A DNA stretch of 64,000 nucleotides, from positions 1 through 64,000 of the forward strand of contig NZ_LMUI01000020.1 in NCBI RefSeq assembly GCF_009765995.1, given 5' to 3'. Below, piece by piece: positions 10,492 through 19,555 of this stretch. Below the pieces are notes generated by a model. It did not search any database, had not been told where the DNA came from, and saw only the letters and a program-made list of their open reading frames with translations. The position numbers and the translations under genes are program-made. Within the stretch, counting starts at the first letter, position 1. Each line of letters begins with the position of its first letter. This stretch comes from Methylocapsa sp. S129 (GTDB lineage: Bacteria; Pseudomonadota; Alphaproteobacteria; Rhizobiales; Beijerinckiaceae).

Positions 10492-11412
10492 TCAACCCAG
10501 CACGCCGGCGGGAAGGCGGCTAAGTAGATCATGTCCGGCCTCTGCGCCAAGCTTTCGCGCGTCGCTGGTCGCGCCGTTCATTTCCACTTCAAAAATCTGT
10601 GAGCCGTCGGCGCGCAGGACCATGCCGCGAAAACTGATCCGCCCCAAGGCGACGCGCGCATGTCCGGCGATCGGCGTGCGGCAGGAGCCGTCTAGGACCG
10701 CGAGAAACGCGCGTTCGGCGGCGAGCGCGTAGCCGGTATCGGCATCGACAATCCGGCCGAGAGCAAGATGCGTCGCCGCGTCGTTTGTGCGCGCGGTCAG
10801 TCCGATCGCGCCCTGGCCGACCGCCGGCAAGAAAGTGTCGATGTCGAGCACGGCGGTCGCCCGATGCGCCAGGCCAAGCCTTTTGAGCCCGGCATAGGCA
10901 AGTATGGTCGCATCCACTTCGCCGGCTTCCGCCTTGCGCAGCCGCGTCTCCACATTGCCGCGCAGCAGCACGGTCTGGATATCGGGACGCAGCCGACGGA
11001 CCTGCGCCTGGCGGCGCAGGGACGCGGTTCCCAGCGTCGCGCCAGGGGGCAAAGCGGCGATGCTGTCGGCATGAACGGAAACGAGCGCGTCGCGGACGTC
11101 TTCGCGCGGGAGATAGCCGGCGATGGCGACGCCTTCAGGCATGGCGGTGGGCAGATCCTTCGAAGAATGGACGGCGACGTCGATTTCGCCATTCAGCATG
11201 GCGGCGTCAATTTCCTTGGTGAAAAGTCCCTTTCCGCCCGCTTCGGAAAGCGGGCGGTCCTGGATCATGTCGCCCGTGGTGCGGATGACGACGATCGCAA
11301 ACCGGGATTCGTCGCATCCGTTCGCGGCGGCGAGCAGGCGCCGGACTTCATGAGTCTGCGCGAGGGCGAGCGGCGATCCGCGCGTGCCAATCTTCAACAA
11401 TATTTCAGTCAT
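10492..11412 (-). CDS. hemC: Hydroxymethylbilane synthase (porphobilinogen deaminase)
   Basis: Polymerises four porphobilinogens into hydroxymethylbilane on a dipyrromethane cofactor. The 306-residue protein starts with IGTRGSPLALAQTHEV, followed by SLKDLPT-like SSKDLPTAMPEG, ASLRRQAQVRR and GNVETRLRK. The cofactor-bearing Cys is in LDGSCRTPIAGHA near residue 241. It lies upstream of hemA on the same strand with about 206 bp between, so it has its own unit or a leader into hemA. The gap holds the FNR-like box. Confidence 0.96.
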   Translation of the reverse strand: MTEILLKIGTRGSPLALAQTHEVRRLLAAANGCDESRFAIVVIRTTGDMIQDRPLSEAGGKGLFTKEIDAAMLNGEIDVAVHSSKDLPTAMPEGVAIAGYLPREDVRDALVSVHADSIAALPPGATLGTASLRRQAQVRRLRPDIQTVLLRGNVETRLRKAEAGEVDATILAYAGLKRLGLAHRATAVLDIDTFLPAVGQGAIGLTARTNDAATHLALGRIVDADTGYALAAERAFLAVLDGSCRTPIAGHARVALGRISFRGMVLRADGSQIFEVEMNGATSDARKLGAEAGHDLLSRLPAGVLG

Positions 11413-11607
11413 CTTTCATGGTCCGCGATTGCGCTAAGCAATGACGGCGACAAGCGCGCTATCTGGTCGAGCCATAGCGTTACTGATCATCGTCCCCACA
11501 TCCCCGCGACAACCCGTCGCGTCGCAGCCATAATTGCCAGCTTCTCACATCATTGCGCATGCGCGAATGCAGCGTTGCTTTGTGAACGGCTTTTCCCACG
11601 CTTGGGG

Positions 11608-11964
11608 CTATTTGATCAACCGTTCCAGCGCCTGCGTGAACTCCTTCATAGAGAAGGGCTTTTTAAGCACCGGCGCATCGCGAAATCCCTCGATAAGCGC
11701 GTTCGATCCATAGCCGGTGGCGAACATGAAGGGAACGCCGCGCGATTTCAGAACCTCGGCGATTGGCGTCGTCCGGGCGCCGTGGCCCAGGTTCACATCG
11801 AGAATCGCACCATCCAATGGTTCGTCCCTCGCCAACGCCAGACCGCTCTCCAGCGTCATGGCGGGTCCGACCACATCGTAGCCAAGCTCAAGGATCATGT
11901 CCTCGACCAGCATGGCCACCATCATTTCATCCTCGACGACGAGCACTCGTCTGCGATCGCTCAT
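11608..11964 (-). CDS. Single-domain response regulator (receiver only)
   Basis: A 118-residue CheY-like receiver without an output domain. The acidic pocket (VVEDE), the phospho-acceptor Asp in AILDVNLG near residue 52, the Thr of FATGYG and the Lys of VLKKPFS complete the canonical set. It starts six bases after the stop of the HWE-type sensor kinase, so they form an operon and a likely cognate pair. Receivers of this kind act by protein contact or as phosphate sinks; in Hyphomicrobiales many such pairs feed the general stress response. The target is not visible here. Confidence 0.9.
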   Translation of the reverse strand: MSDRRRVLVVEDEMMVAMLVEDMILELGYDVVGPAMTLESGLALARDEPLDGAILDVNLGHGARTTPIAEVLKSRGVPFMFATGYGSNALIEGFRDAPVLKKPFSMKEFTQALERLIK

Positions 11965-11970
11965 TGCGGC

Positions 11971-13515
11971 CTACCGAGCTGACGAGGAAAGGCCGACATC
12001 GATCGAACAGACGACGCCGGAAGCGGAGAATGTAATCTTGGCTTCGCCGCCAAGTTCGCGGGTGAGCCCCCGCTCGATCAGGCGGAAGCCCAGCCCGCGG
12101 CGCTCGGACGCGATCACCATGGGTCCGCCCGTTTCGCACCACAGCAACTTCAGGCGTCTCGCCTCGCTCGTGTCGTCAACGCTCCAACTGAGCGAGACCT
12201 TGCCGCTTTGCCCCGACAGGGCGCCATAGCTGACGGCGTTGGCGCATAGTTCCTGCAGGGCCAATGAAAGAGCCAGCGCCGTCTTGGGCGTAAGACGGAC
12301 CGTCGGCCCGTCGATCTCGTGGCGAAGACCATCGGCGTCATGGCCAGCGAGCGCCGCCTCGGCGATGCCGAGCAGGTCCGCCCCTTCCCAGTTCTCAGCC
12401 GTCAAAATGTCGTGCGCGCGCGCCAGATTCAGAAGTCGATTTTCCACATCGTCGCGCGCTTGCCGCAGGTCGCTCGTCCCGTGCAGCGTCTGCGACACGA
12501 CGGACTGAACAGTTGCGAGCGTGTTCTTGACGCGATGATTGAGTTCGTTAATCAGCAACCGCTGTCGCGCAGCCGCATCCTTGTGGAAGCTGATGTCGAT
12601 CAGCATGTTCACCCCACCTACGAGCGCGCCCGAGGCATCGTGGAGCGGTGTCGGATAGGGCATGAAAGGAACCCGCGTTCCATCGGGACGCTCGGCGATC
12701 GCTTCGACATTTCTAATGCTGCGATCCTCTTTCAGAGCCAGCGCCATCGGGCACTGGTCATGCGGCAGCGGCGTTCCGTCGGGATTGAACAGGCGCCAGG
12801 AACCGCACCACTCGCTGATTCCCACCTCTGGACGATGTCCCCAAAATTCGACCGCGGCCTCATTGAAGAAAGTGATCCGTCCGCTTGCATCCGTCGTGTA
12901 GATCGCAGTCGGCAACGCGTCGAGAAAGTCCTTGAAACGCCGCTCGCTCTCCCGCAGCGCGCCTTCGTCATCTTTGCGCGGCGCGATGTCCCGCATGATG
13001 GCGAGTTGAGACGTCGCCTCGAACGCATGCATGAGCGGGACGACTCGAGATTCGTCATTCGCTCCGGGTTTCTGTTCGCGGCCCTTGCGGGCGGTGATGT
13101 CCCGAAAGCAGTTGATGGCGCCCTCAACGGAGCCGCGCGCGTCGAGCAGCGGCTCGATGTCGCAGAGCGCGACCACCCGACTGCCATCCGGGCGTTCGAT
13201 GACGACATCAATATCCCCGACGGGCAGTCCGGTCCGCAACACGTGAGCCATCGGCGTCTCCGCATGGGGAAGATGACGCCCATCCAGATGGTAAAGCCGA
13301 GATGAGCCGCAGAATCGATCTTCAGGCGCGTCGAGGCGAGGTCTCCGGTCCCAGAGTTGGATGGCGCGCCGGTTGTATCGAAGAATGACGCCGTCGGACC
13401 CGCACAAGCAGACCGCGCAAGGCATCGCATCGAGCGCGGATTGCGCCATCGCAGCGATGGCCTGGAAGGGGGAGCCGCCCTTTTCGCCCTCCGGCTGGAA
13501 ACTGGCTATTGCCAT
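11971..13515 (-). CDS. PAS-domain sensor histidine kinase, HWE/HisKA_2 type
   Basis: The 514-residue cytoplasmic kinase has no transmembrane segment. A first PAS fold lies near residues 25-140 (SALDAMPCAVCLCGSDG), a second near 180-300 (FKDFLDALPTAIYTTDASG), and then a dimerisation helix with the phospho-acceptor His in ELNHRVKNTLATVQS near residue 325. The HATPase follows, with LALQELCANAVSYGALS and LGFRLIERGL. LNHRVKNTL is typical of the HWE/HisKA_2 family. The ATG at 13515 is preceded by TTTGAGG, so this start was preferred to the TTG four codons upstream. A possible EcfG-type promoter lies about 50 bp upstream. The signal is unknown; PAS folds suggest redox, light or a ligand. Confidence 0.88.
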   Translation of the reverse strand: MAIASFQPEGEKGGSPFQAIAAMAQSALDAMPCAVCLCGSDGVILRYNRRAIQLWDRRPRLDAPEDRFCGSSRLYHLDGRHLPHAETPMAHVLRTGLPVGDIDVVIERPDGSRVVALCDIEPLLDARGSVEGAINCFRDITARKGREQKPGANDESRVVPLMHAFEATSQLAIMRDIAPRKDDEGALRESERRFKDFLDALPTAIYTTDASGRITFFNEAAVEFWGHRPEVGISEWCGSWRLFNPDGTPLPHDQCPMALALKEDRSIRNVEAIAERPDGTRVPFMPYPTPLHDASGALVGGVNMLIDISFHKDAAARQRLLINELNHRVKNTLATVQSVVSQTLHGTSDLRQARDDVENRLLNLARAHDILTAENWEGADLLGIAEAALAGHDADGLRHEIDGPTVRLTPKTALALSLALQELCANAVSYGALSGQSGKVSLSWSVDDTSEARRLKLLWCETGGPMVIASERRGLGFRLIERGLTRELGGEAKITFSASGVVCSIDVGLSSSAR

Positions 13516-13929
13516 CAATAACCTCAAATTCCCGACCCGTCGGCGAAAGAATGCTCGAATTCGAAACTCTGGAGCGGATGGATCGTTCCGCGACGTTCCG
13601 AAGAAAGATTCGGAACAACTCAGCTTGGAGCTTCATTTTTCCAAAAAAAAGCCATGGGCAGAACGTGCAGAGCGCCGTTTGGTCGCGCGCTCAAATGAGA
13701 AATGCGGCAATTGAACCAAACTATTCCATTGTTGGTTAACGGCAGGCGAACGACCTGCGCCGGCTCCGTCAGGATCGCCGGACGCGTTCGTTTGCAGCGA
13801 ACGCCGCGGATGCGCGCTCTATTTCGGACCGGCTCGCCTGGCGTCGGAAACGTGCGCACGCGGTCGCGCATCAGCCGCCGAACGGCCGGCAGACGCGCGG
13901 TTAAGCGTTCCTCGCGTGCTGGCGCCCGC
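13516..13929. other. Intergenic stretch between the sensor kinase and tadC
   Basis: About 414 bp without a supported gene. Small open frames exist but lack ribosome sites and codon-like composition. The part nearest the kinase holds a candidate EcfG promoter. A 6-bp inverted repeat (AACCAA/TTGGTT, about 13712-13735) is too weak to name. No clear terminator for the pilus operon was seen. Confidence 0.5.
13565..13589 (-). promoter_or_regulatory. Candidate EcfG (general stress sigma factor) promoter for the sensor kinase
   Basis: On the minus strand GGAAC is followed after 16 bases by AGTT. The alphaproteobacterial EcfG consensus is GGAAC-N16/17-CGTT, so there is one mismatch in the -10. The -10 lies about 50 bp before the kinase ATG. 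A GGAAC copy occurs nearby, so chance similarity is possible. Confidence 0.3.
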
Positions 13930-14907
13930 CTAAGTCCAATGATTGATCTGAATGATCGCCGGCGTCAGGATCGCCGCGAACAGGCCCGGCAGAAAAAACA
14001 GGATCATCGGCACGGTCAAGGCAGGCGGTAGCGCGGCGGCCTTCTTTTCGGCGGCGGTCATGCGCGCGTCGCGGCTTTCTTGCGCCAGGACGCGCAGCGC
14101 GGCGCCGAGCGGCGTTCCGTAACGTTCGGCTTGCACCAACACCGTCACAAGCGCGCGAATGGATTCGAGACCTGTGCGAACGCCCAAATTCTCAAACGCC
14201 GTGCGTCGATCTGGCAAAAACGACATTTCGGCGGCCAGGAGCGTCATTTCTTCCGCCATAGGGATCGATTCGGCGCCGACCTCCATACTGACCTTGCGGA
14301 ACGCATGTTCGATCGACATGCCGGATTCAACGCAAATCAGCAACAGATCGAGCGTATTGGGGTAAGCGCGCTCCATCGACCTCTTGCGCTTGGAAATCGT
14401 ATTGGACAGAAAGACCTCAGGCGCCTTGATGCCCAGATACATCGCCCCGATGGCGACGCCGATTTTCATCAGGACAGGCTTATCCCACTGAAGAATCACG
14501 AACATATATAGCAGAGCGGCGAGAAAGAGCGTGATGGGGGTGACGAGACGGAAGAACAAAAACGTATATTCGGCACCGGCGCCCCGATAGCCAGCCATCG
14601 CGAGCTGCTGCTTGGCCCGTTCGGTTCCAAGCCAACTCGCCAAATTCAATCGATCTACGACATCCTTAAAGAGCCGCTTGGGTGCAATACGCAACGCCGC
14701 CTTGTTTTGGTTGACCGCGATGCGTTCGCGTTCCCGTTGCCGTATTTTCTCTCTTTCGGTGCTTACCGCTTTCATCCGGCGACCGAGATTATCGGTCTGA
14801 AGAAGCGGCATCGCCAACGTCAATACGCTCGCCGCGCAGCCAAGGGCGACCAAAATACCCGCCACGAAATGCCCGTCGCTCAACTTCGCGATAACGAGAT
14901 CAAGCAT
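13930..14907 (-). CDS. tadC: Flp pilus inner-membrane platform protein TadC
   Basis: One of two GspF-like polytopic proteins forming the inner-membrane platform of the Tad/Flp pilus machine. The 325-residue protein has an N-terminal membrane segment (residues 15-35), a basic cytoplasmic region, two central membrane spans (about 115-165), the GspF cytoplasmic helical domain (YPNTLDLLLICVESGMS, EAERYGTPLGAALR-like QAERYGTPLGAALR) and a C-terminal span (ALTVPMILFFLPGLFAAIL). It is the last gene of the pilus operon, 15 bp after tadB. Confidence 0.92.
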   Translation of the reverse strand: MLDLVIAKLSDGHFVAGILVALGCAASVLTLAMPLLQTDNLGRRMKAVSTEREKIRQRERERIAVNQNKAALRIAPKRLFKDVVDRLNLASWLGTERAKQQLAMAGYRGAGAEYTFLFFRLVTPITLFLAALLYMFVILQWDKPVLMKIGVAIGAMYLGIKAPEVFLSNTISKRKRSMERAYPNTLDLLLICVESGMSIEHAFRKVSMEVGAESIPMAEEMTLLAAEMSFLPDRRTAFENLGVRTGLESIRALVTVLVQAERYGTPLGAALRVLAQESRDARMTAAEKKAAALPPALTVPMILFFLPGLFAAILTPAIIQINHWT

Positions 14908-14922
14908 TGCTTCGCGTCCCTT

Positions 14923-15882
14923 TTAGAAGTCGAAAGAGATCATCTTTTTCATCATCGCTATGCCAATTCCCATCCAGACCAGAGCGACGCATGAGACAAT
15001 GATGCCGTGGTTTGTCGTCCAGAGAAGACTGACGTAGGCTGGGGCCGACATATACAAGAGTCCCACAACGACGAATGGCACCGCGCCGATAATCGCCGCC
15101 GACGCTTTCGCCTCCATCGACATTGCGCCGATCTTGCCCTTCATCTTCTTGCGTTCACGCAACACGCGAGAGAGATTGCCCAGCGCCTCCGACAAATTTC
15201 CTCCGGCCTTTGACTGGATATTGATGACGATGGCGAAAAAATTGGTTTCCGTGACGGGAACCCGTTGGGCAATCCGGTCGACGGCCTCGCCAAGCGAGAG
15301 ACCCATCGCTTGCGTTTCGGTAATCATCTTGAACTCGCCCCGCACCGGCTCGGAAGCTTCATTGGCGATAACGCGCATGCAATCGCCAAGCGGCAACCCG
15401 GCCTTGACGCCGCGCACGATGATGTCGATCGCGTTAGGAAATTCAGCGACGAATTTGTTGATGCGCCGCTTGCGCAATCGCGCCAAGATGAGGTTTGGCA
15501 GGCCAAAGAGGCCGATCAGCGCGGCCGGACCTGAGATGTAGAGACTGCGAGTCGCCAGAAACACCAAAAGCGCGACCGCCAATCCGGAGATCGCCGAAAA
15601 AATCATGAACTGCCGGCCGCTGATAAAAAGCCCCGCTTGCTGAATCTTCATGTCGAGACTGAGGCGCGTCTGTCCCCTTCTCTTTTCAAGATCCTTTAGA
15701 CTGTCCGATATCTGTTTTTTGCGCGCGGTCTTTTCGATCGTATTGTCTTTGGTCTTGACGCCGCCCTTTTGCAAGGCGGCCTGCCGTTTCTGGGCTTTCG
15801 AATCACCCGAACTCAGGACGAACGCCAGACCGCCCAGCGTGACGGCGACCAGCCCGGCCATAATCATGGGGTTACTCAACAC
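14923..15882 (-). CDS. tadB: Flp pilus inner-membrane platform protein TadB
   Basis: Partner of TadC in the inner-membrane platform that works with the CpaF/TadA ATPase. It shows an early membrane span (MAGLVAVTLGGLAFVLSS), a charged stretch rich in Lys/Arg, a pair of spans near the middle, the GspF-like domain (FPNAIDIIVRGVKAGLPLGDCM) and C-terminal spans. The GTG at 15882 was chosen because GAAGGA precedes it and it starts just after the cpaF stop; an open frame reaches 16005 inside cpaF. The product is then 319 residues, normal for the family. The start is the least certain part. Confidence 0.9.
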   Translation of the reverse strand: MLSNPMIMAGLVAVTLGGLAFVLSSGDSKAQKRQAALQKGGVKTKDNTIEKTARKKQISDSLKDLEKRRGQTRLSLDMKIQQAGLFISGRQFMIFSAISGLAVALLVFLATRSLYISGPAALIGLFGLPNLILARLRKRRINKFVAEFPNAIDIIVRGVKAGLPLGDCMRVIANEASEPVRGEFKMITETQAMGLSLGEAVDRIAQRVPVTETNFFAIVINIQSKAGGNLSEALGNLSRVLRERKKMKGKIGAMSMEAKASAAIIGAVPFVVVGLLYMSAPAYVSLLWTTNHGIIVSCVALVWMGIGIAMMKKMISFDF

Positions 15883-15907
15883 GGGTCGAAATCCTTCGCT
15901 TGACGCA

Positions 15908-17338
15908 TCAGCCGCCTTCCGGAACTTCGGATACGTCGAGAGCCGCCGCCAGTCGCTGCTCCTCGCCGTAATAGCGCGCGCGCTCCCAAAAGCGCGGGCG
16001 TCCAATTCCCGTCGAACGGTGACGCCCTTTCAGCTTTCCTTGCGCATCCTCTCCTAACAGATCGTAAACGAATAGGTCCTGGGTGACGATAACCTCGCCT
16101 TCCATGCCCATCACCTCGGTAATGTGCGTGATGCGCCGGGAGCCATCGCGCAGGCGCGCGGCCTGTACAATCACATCGATCGACGAGGTGACCATCTCGC
16201 GGATCGTGCGAGAAGGCAGCGAATAGCCGCCCATCGTAATCATCGATTCAATGCGGCTGAGCGCTTCGCGCGGAGAATTGGCGTGCAGCGTGCCCATCGA
16301 GCCGTCATGACCGGTGTTCATCGCCTGCAAGAGGTCAAAAGCTTCGGGGCCGCGCACTTCGCCCACAATAATCCTTTCCGGACGCATGCGCAGGCAATTC
16401 TTGACGAGATCGCGCATCGTGACTTGGCCGGTGCCCTCCAGATTTGGCGGACGCGTCTCCAGCCGGACGACGTGGGGTTGCTGAAGTTGCAATTCGGCCG
16501 CGTCTTCACACGTGATGACGCGTTCGTCGGCATCGATATAATTGGTCAGGCAATTCAGAAGCGTCGTTTTACCGGAGCCCGTGCCGCCGGAGATGACGAC
16601 GTTGCAACGCACTCGGCCGATGACCTTCAATATCTCCGCGCCGGCTGGCGAGATGGCGCCAAAGCGCGTGAGCTGATCAAGCGTGAGCTTGTCTTTCTTG
16701 AACTTTCGAATCGTCAACGCCGCGCCGTCGATGGCCAGAGGCGGGGCGATGACATTGACGCGCGAGCCGTCCATGAGTCGGGCGTCGCAAATTGGCGAGG
16801 CTTCGTCGACCCGTCTGCCGACCTGGCTGACAATGCGTTGGCAGATGTTCATCAACTGCGCGGCGTCACGGAAGCGGATATTGGTCAATTGGATCTTGCC
16901 CGCTACTTCGATGAAGCATTTGGTCGGGCCATTGACCATAATGTCGGCGATGTCGTCGCGAGCAAGCAAGGGCTCAAGCGGGCCAAAACCGAGTACATCG
17001 TTGCAAATGTCGTCGAGAAGATCCTCCTGCTCGGCAATCGACAGGACGAGGTTTTTTATCGTGACGATTTCATGGACGATGTCGCGGATTTCCTCCCGCG
17101 CGCTTTCCGGATCGAGCTTCGAGAGCGCGGACAGATCGATCGCCTCGATCAGCGCGCCAAAGATCATGCTCTTTGTTTGATAATAGCTGTCGGGGCGCAC
17201 TTCCGTTTGCGTGTTCTGGGATGGAGCGGAAGTTGAGCGAGCAGGCATCGGGTCGAGCTTCATCGCAGCCGATTCGAGCGCTCGAGCCGGTCCGATAGGT
17301 TGCGCGCTAACGCCTGGGTTCGAACGCTTACCGAACAT
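15908..17338 (-). CDS. cpaF: Flp pilus assembly ATPase CpaF/TadA
   Basis: Hexameric secretion ATPase of the GspE/VirB11 superfamily that powers Flp pilus extension and, in Caulobacter and Agrobacterium, probably retraction. The 476-residue protein has an N-terminal variable region, an N-terminal domain from about residue 55, the Walker [13 protein letters not shown] near residue 257, an Asp box (CEDAAELQL), [12 protein letters not shown]-like [21 protein letters not shown] (Walker B region) and [15 protein letters not shown], the His box. It lies in the usual place between cpaE and tadB. Confidence 0.95.
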   Translation of the reverse strand: MFGKRSNPGVSAQPIGPARALESAAMKLDPMPARSTSAPSQNTQTEVRPDSYYQTKSMIFGALIEAIDLSALSKLDPESAREEIRDIVHEIVTIKNLVLSIAEQEDLLDDICNDVLGFGPLEPLLARDDIADIMVNGPTKCFIEVAGKIQLTNIRFRDAAQLMNICQRIVSQVGRRVDEASPICDARLMDGSRVNVIAPPLAIDGAALTIRKFKKDKLTLDQLTRFGAISPAGAEILKVIGRVRCNVVISGGTGSGKTTLLNCLTNYIDADERVITCEDAAELQLQQPHVVRLETRPPNLEGTGQVTMRDLVKNCLRMRPERIIVGEVRGPEAFDLLQAMNTGHDGSMGTLHANSPREALSRIESMITMGGYSLPSRTIREMVTSSIDVIVQAARLRDGSRRITHITEVMGMEGEVIVTQDLFVYDLLGEDAQGKLKGRHRSTGIGRPRFWERARYYGEEQRLAAALDVSEVPEGG

Positions 17339-17497
17339 CTCGATCCATCCTTGCGCCTTCGGCTAGTGAATCCAAGCGTATTTGGGTCGATTCTCCAGAC
17401 CGTACCGGCGCCGCGGCGGCTGTTGCCGCGGAACTGGAAGCCGTGATCGCATTTGCATGGGTCCGCGCCAGGCGGCGAGCGCGCTGAAGCAGGGCGC

Positions 17498-18769
17498 TCA
17501 TGCTCTCTTGCGTCCCAGTTTGGCCAGCAAGGGTTCAAACAAGCCGCGCTTCGCCTTGCGGATATCGTTCTTACCGGTGATTGCGCGGGCAAGATCGTTG
17601 AATATTTCGGCGATCTTACAATTCGCGTCGATCTCCGCGATCATCTGGCCGTTATTGGCTGCCGCTCCAAATAATTTGGCGTCATGGGGAATCACCGCCA
17701 GCGGCTCCAGTTCAACTGTTTTGGTGAAGTCGGCGACTGCAATTTCGGGGCGCTTCAACAGACCCACGCCATTCAGGATCAGTTTTGGCTGATGATCGTT
17801 AGGCCGTGCGCTGCGAATGCTATCCAGCATGTTTTTCGCATTGCGCAGATTTGCGAGATCTGGCGCGGCGACAATGATGACTTCATCGGCTCCGACCAAC
17901 ATCCGGCGCGTCCAAGCCGTCCAGGCGTGCGGCAAATCGAGGATGATGCACGGCGTGGAGGCGCGAACGACGTCGATAATGGAATCGAAGGCTGTTTCCG
18001 GAAAGTCATACAGGCGGTCGAGCGTGGCTGGGGCGGCAAGCAAGCTCAAGTTGTCGCTGCATTTGGAAAGCAGTCGATCCACCAGATTGGCGTCCACACG
18101 GTCGGGCGCGAAAACCGCTTCCGCTATGCCCTGCGGCGGATCTTGGTTGTAGTCGAGTCCCGCCGTGCCGAAGCCGAGGTCGAGGTCTGCGATGATCGTT
18201 GACGTATCGAGGCCGCTGGCGATCGACCATGCGACATTGTGGGCGATGGTCGATGATCCGACACCGCCTTTGGCGCCGATGACGGCCACGACGCGCCCAA
18301 CGGGGCTGGCCCCCGGCGCGGTGTAAAGGTTCGAAACCGCCTGAACGAATTCCATCACGCCGAATGGCGCCACGAGATATTCGCTCACGCCTCGCAACAT
18401 CAATTGGCGATAAAGGACAATATCATTGACCTTGCCGCATATAATAACTTTGGTGCCCGCGTCGCAGAATTGCGAAAGATCGTCGAGATAGCCGACCAGA
18501 GCATTGCGATCATGTGTTGCTTCCAGCACAATCAGATTTGGCGTGGGCGCGCTACGATACGCTTCGACCGCCGCCGGCGCGCCGCCCATGTGCAGTTTGA
18601 CGTGAGCCTTGTTCATACGTCGATCGGAGATCGCCGCCTGAACGATCGTCGCGACCTCCTGCGTCTCGCAAAAGGCCTGGATCGATATCCTCGGCACTGG
18701 GCTGATCTGTTGCACGTTCGGCATTTCTTTCGCTGCGACGCCCACTTCGTCTTCCGCCTGCGCGCGCAT
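17498..18769 (-). CDS. cpaE: Pilus localisation/assembly ATPase CpaE (TadZ)
   Basis: MinD/ParA-like protein that localises the Tad pilus machine, to the pole in Caulobacter. The 423-residue protein has an atypical receiver-like N-terminal domain (about residues 20-150, with VGYLDDLSQF and KVIICGKV) and a C-terminal deviant Walker ATPase domain with VIGAKGGVGSSTIAHNVAW near residue 160 and IADLDLGFGTAGLD. The conserved phospho-acceptor Asp of true receivers is not evident. It lies between cpaD and cpaF, 3 bp after the cpaD stop. About 159 bp separate it from cpaF. Confidence 0.92.
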   Translation of the reverse strand: MRAQAEDEVGVAAKEMPNVQQISPVPRISIQAFCETQEVATIVQAAISDRRMNKAHVKLHMGGAPAAVEAYRSAPTPNLIVLEATHDRNALVGYLDDLSQFCDAGTKVIICGKVNDIVLYRQLMLRGVSEYLVAPFGVMEFVQAVSNLYTAPGASPVGRVVAVIGAKGGVGSSTIAHNVAWSIASGLDTSTIIADLDLGFGTAGLDYNQDPPQGIAEAVFAPDRVDANLVDRLLSKCSDNLSLLAAPATLDRLYDFPETAFDSIIDVVRASTPCIILDLPHAWTAWTRRMLVGADEVIIVAAPDLANLRNAKNMLDSIRSARPNDHQPKLILNGVGLLKRPEIAVADFTKTVELEPLAVIPHDAKLFGAAANNGQMIAEIDANCKIAEIFNDLARAITGKNDIRKAKRGLFEPLLAKLGRKRA

Positions 18770-18772
18770 CGG

Positions 18773-19504
18773 TCAGTTCCCCCCAACTTGTCCGATCGCC
18801 GTCAATTGAACCTTCCAGTTTGTGCCGGGATCTTGGCCCTGGCGCACGGCCCCGATCGCGCGCAAACGCATCTCTTCGTCGGAAGGGCCGAGGGCGCGCG
18901 CACGGGCGAAGTCTCTGGGATCGTCGACTTGAGCCGCCAGCATCGCTTGGGTCGCGCAACCGAAATTCCAATAGCTCTCGTTTTTCCAGCCTTCGAGCGT
19001 GGAGCCCGATGCAATGTCGTGCGGCCATTGCCCGCAGCGCGAGACGACCTCGGCCTTCAGGCCCCGGAAGCTCAGCCGGATGGGCGACGCGAGAGAAGGG
19101 TCGGCGACGGGATAAGAGCCCAGCCCGATGGATCCCCGCAGACCCGTTGAAGCTAAAACGCGGCGGATGTCGTCAACGGCCGCGCGCGTCCCATATCCGC
19201 CAACCGACGGCGACAGGATGACGATCCTCCCACTCCCCATGCTTCGATAGCGAGCCGCGAACGCCCTGATATCGTCGATCGATCCCTTGTCGAGCACGCC
19301 CTGGCCCCCAGGAAATATATCGAGCGTCGTGGGCGCTTGCGCGAGCACGATGGGATGGCGATCGTGATAATCGTCCGTCTCATTTGACGTCGCTTCAAGG
19401 GAGTCGGTGACGCAACCCGCCAGTGAAATGGCGGCGGCGCCGGCCAGGCAAACCGCCCTCAGCTTTGAGGCTTTCAGCAACGATACGGTCGGATTGAAGG
19501 ACAT
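18773..19504 (-). CDS. cpaD: Pilus assembly lipoprotein CpaD
   Basis: The 243-residue outer-membrane-associated lipoprotein is thought to help the CpaC secretin. A signal peptide ends in a lipobox, ISLAGC, with the lipidated Cys near residue 31. The body contains DIFPGGQGVLD, an OmpA-like or CpaD-type motif region (ILSPSVGGYGTRAAVDDIRRVL) and YWNFGCATQAMLAAQVDDPRDF, which is characteristic of the CpaD family. The position between cpaC and cpaE is conserved in Caulobacter and rhizobia. Confidence 0.9.
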   Translation of the reverse strand: MSFNPTVSLLKASKLRAVCLAGAAAISLAGCVTDSLEATSNETDDYHDRHPIVLAQAPTTLDIFPGGQGVLDKGSIDDIRAFAARYRSMGSGRIVILSPSVGGYGTRAAVDDIRRVLASTGLRGSIGLGSYPVADPSLASPIRLSFRGLKAEVVSRCGQWPHDIASGSTLEGWKNESYWNFGCATQAMLAAQVDDPRDFARARALGPSDEEMRLRAIGAVRQGQDPGTNWKVQLTAIGQVGGN

Positions 19505-19555
19505 GACTGCTTCTCTCTTGATTGTTGCGCCGCGAGGGCGGCCGGCGTCGTCTCG

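Noticed and set aside
13620-13871. 83-codon minus-strand frame upstream of the sensor kinase
   Set aside because: It has no ribosome site, and its composition does not resemble a coding gene; it spans the candidate promoter region.
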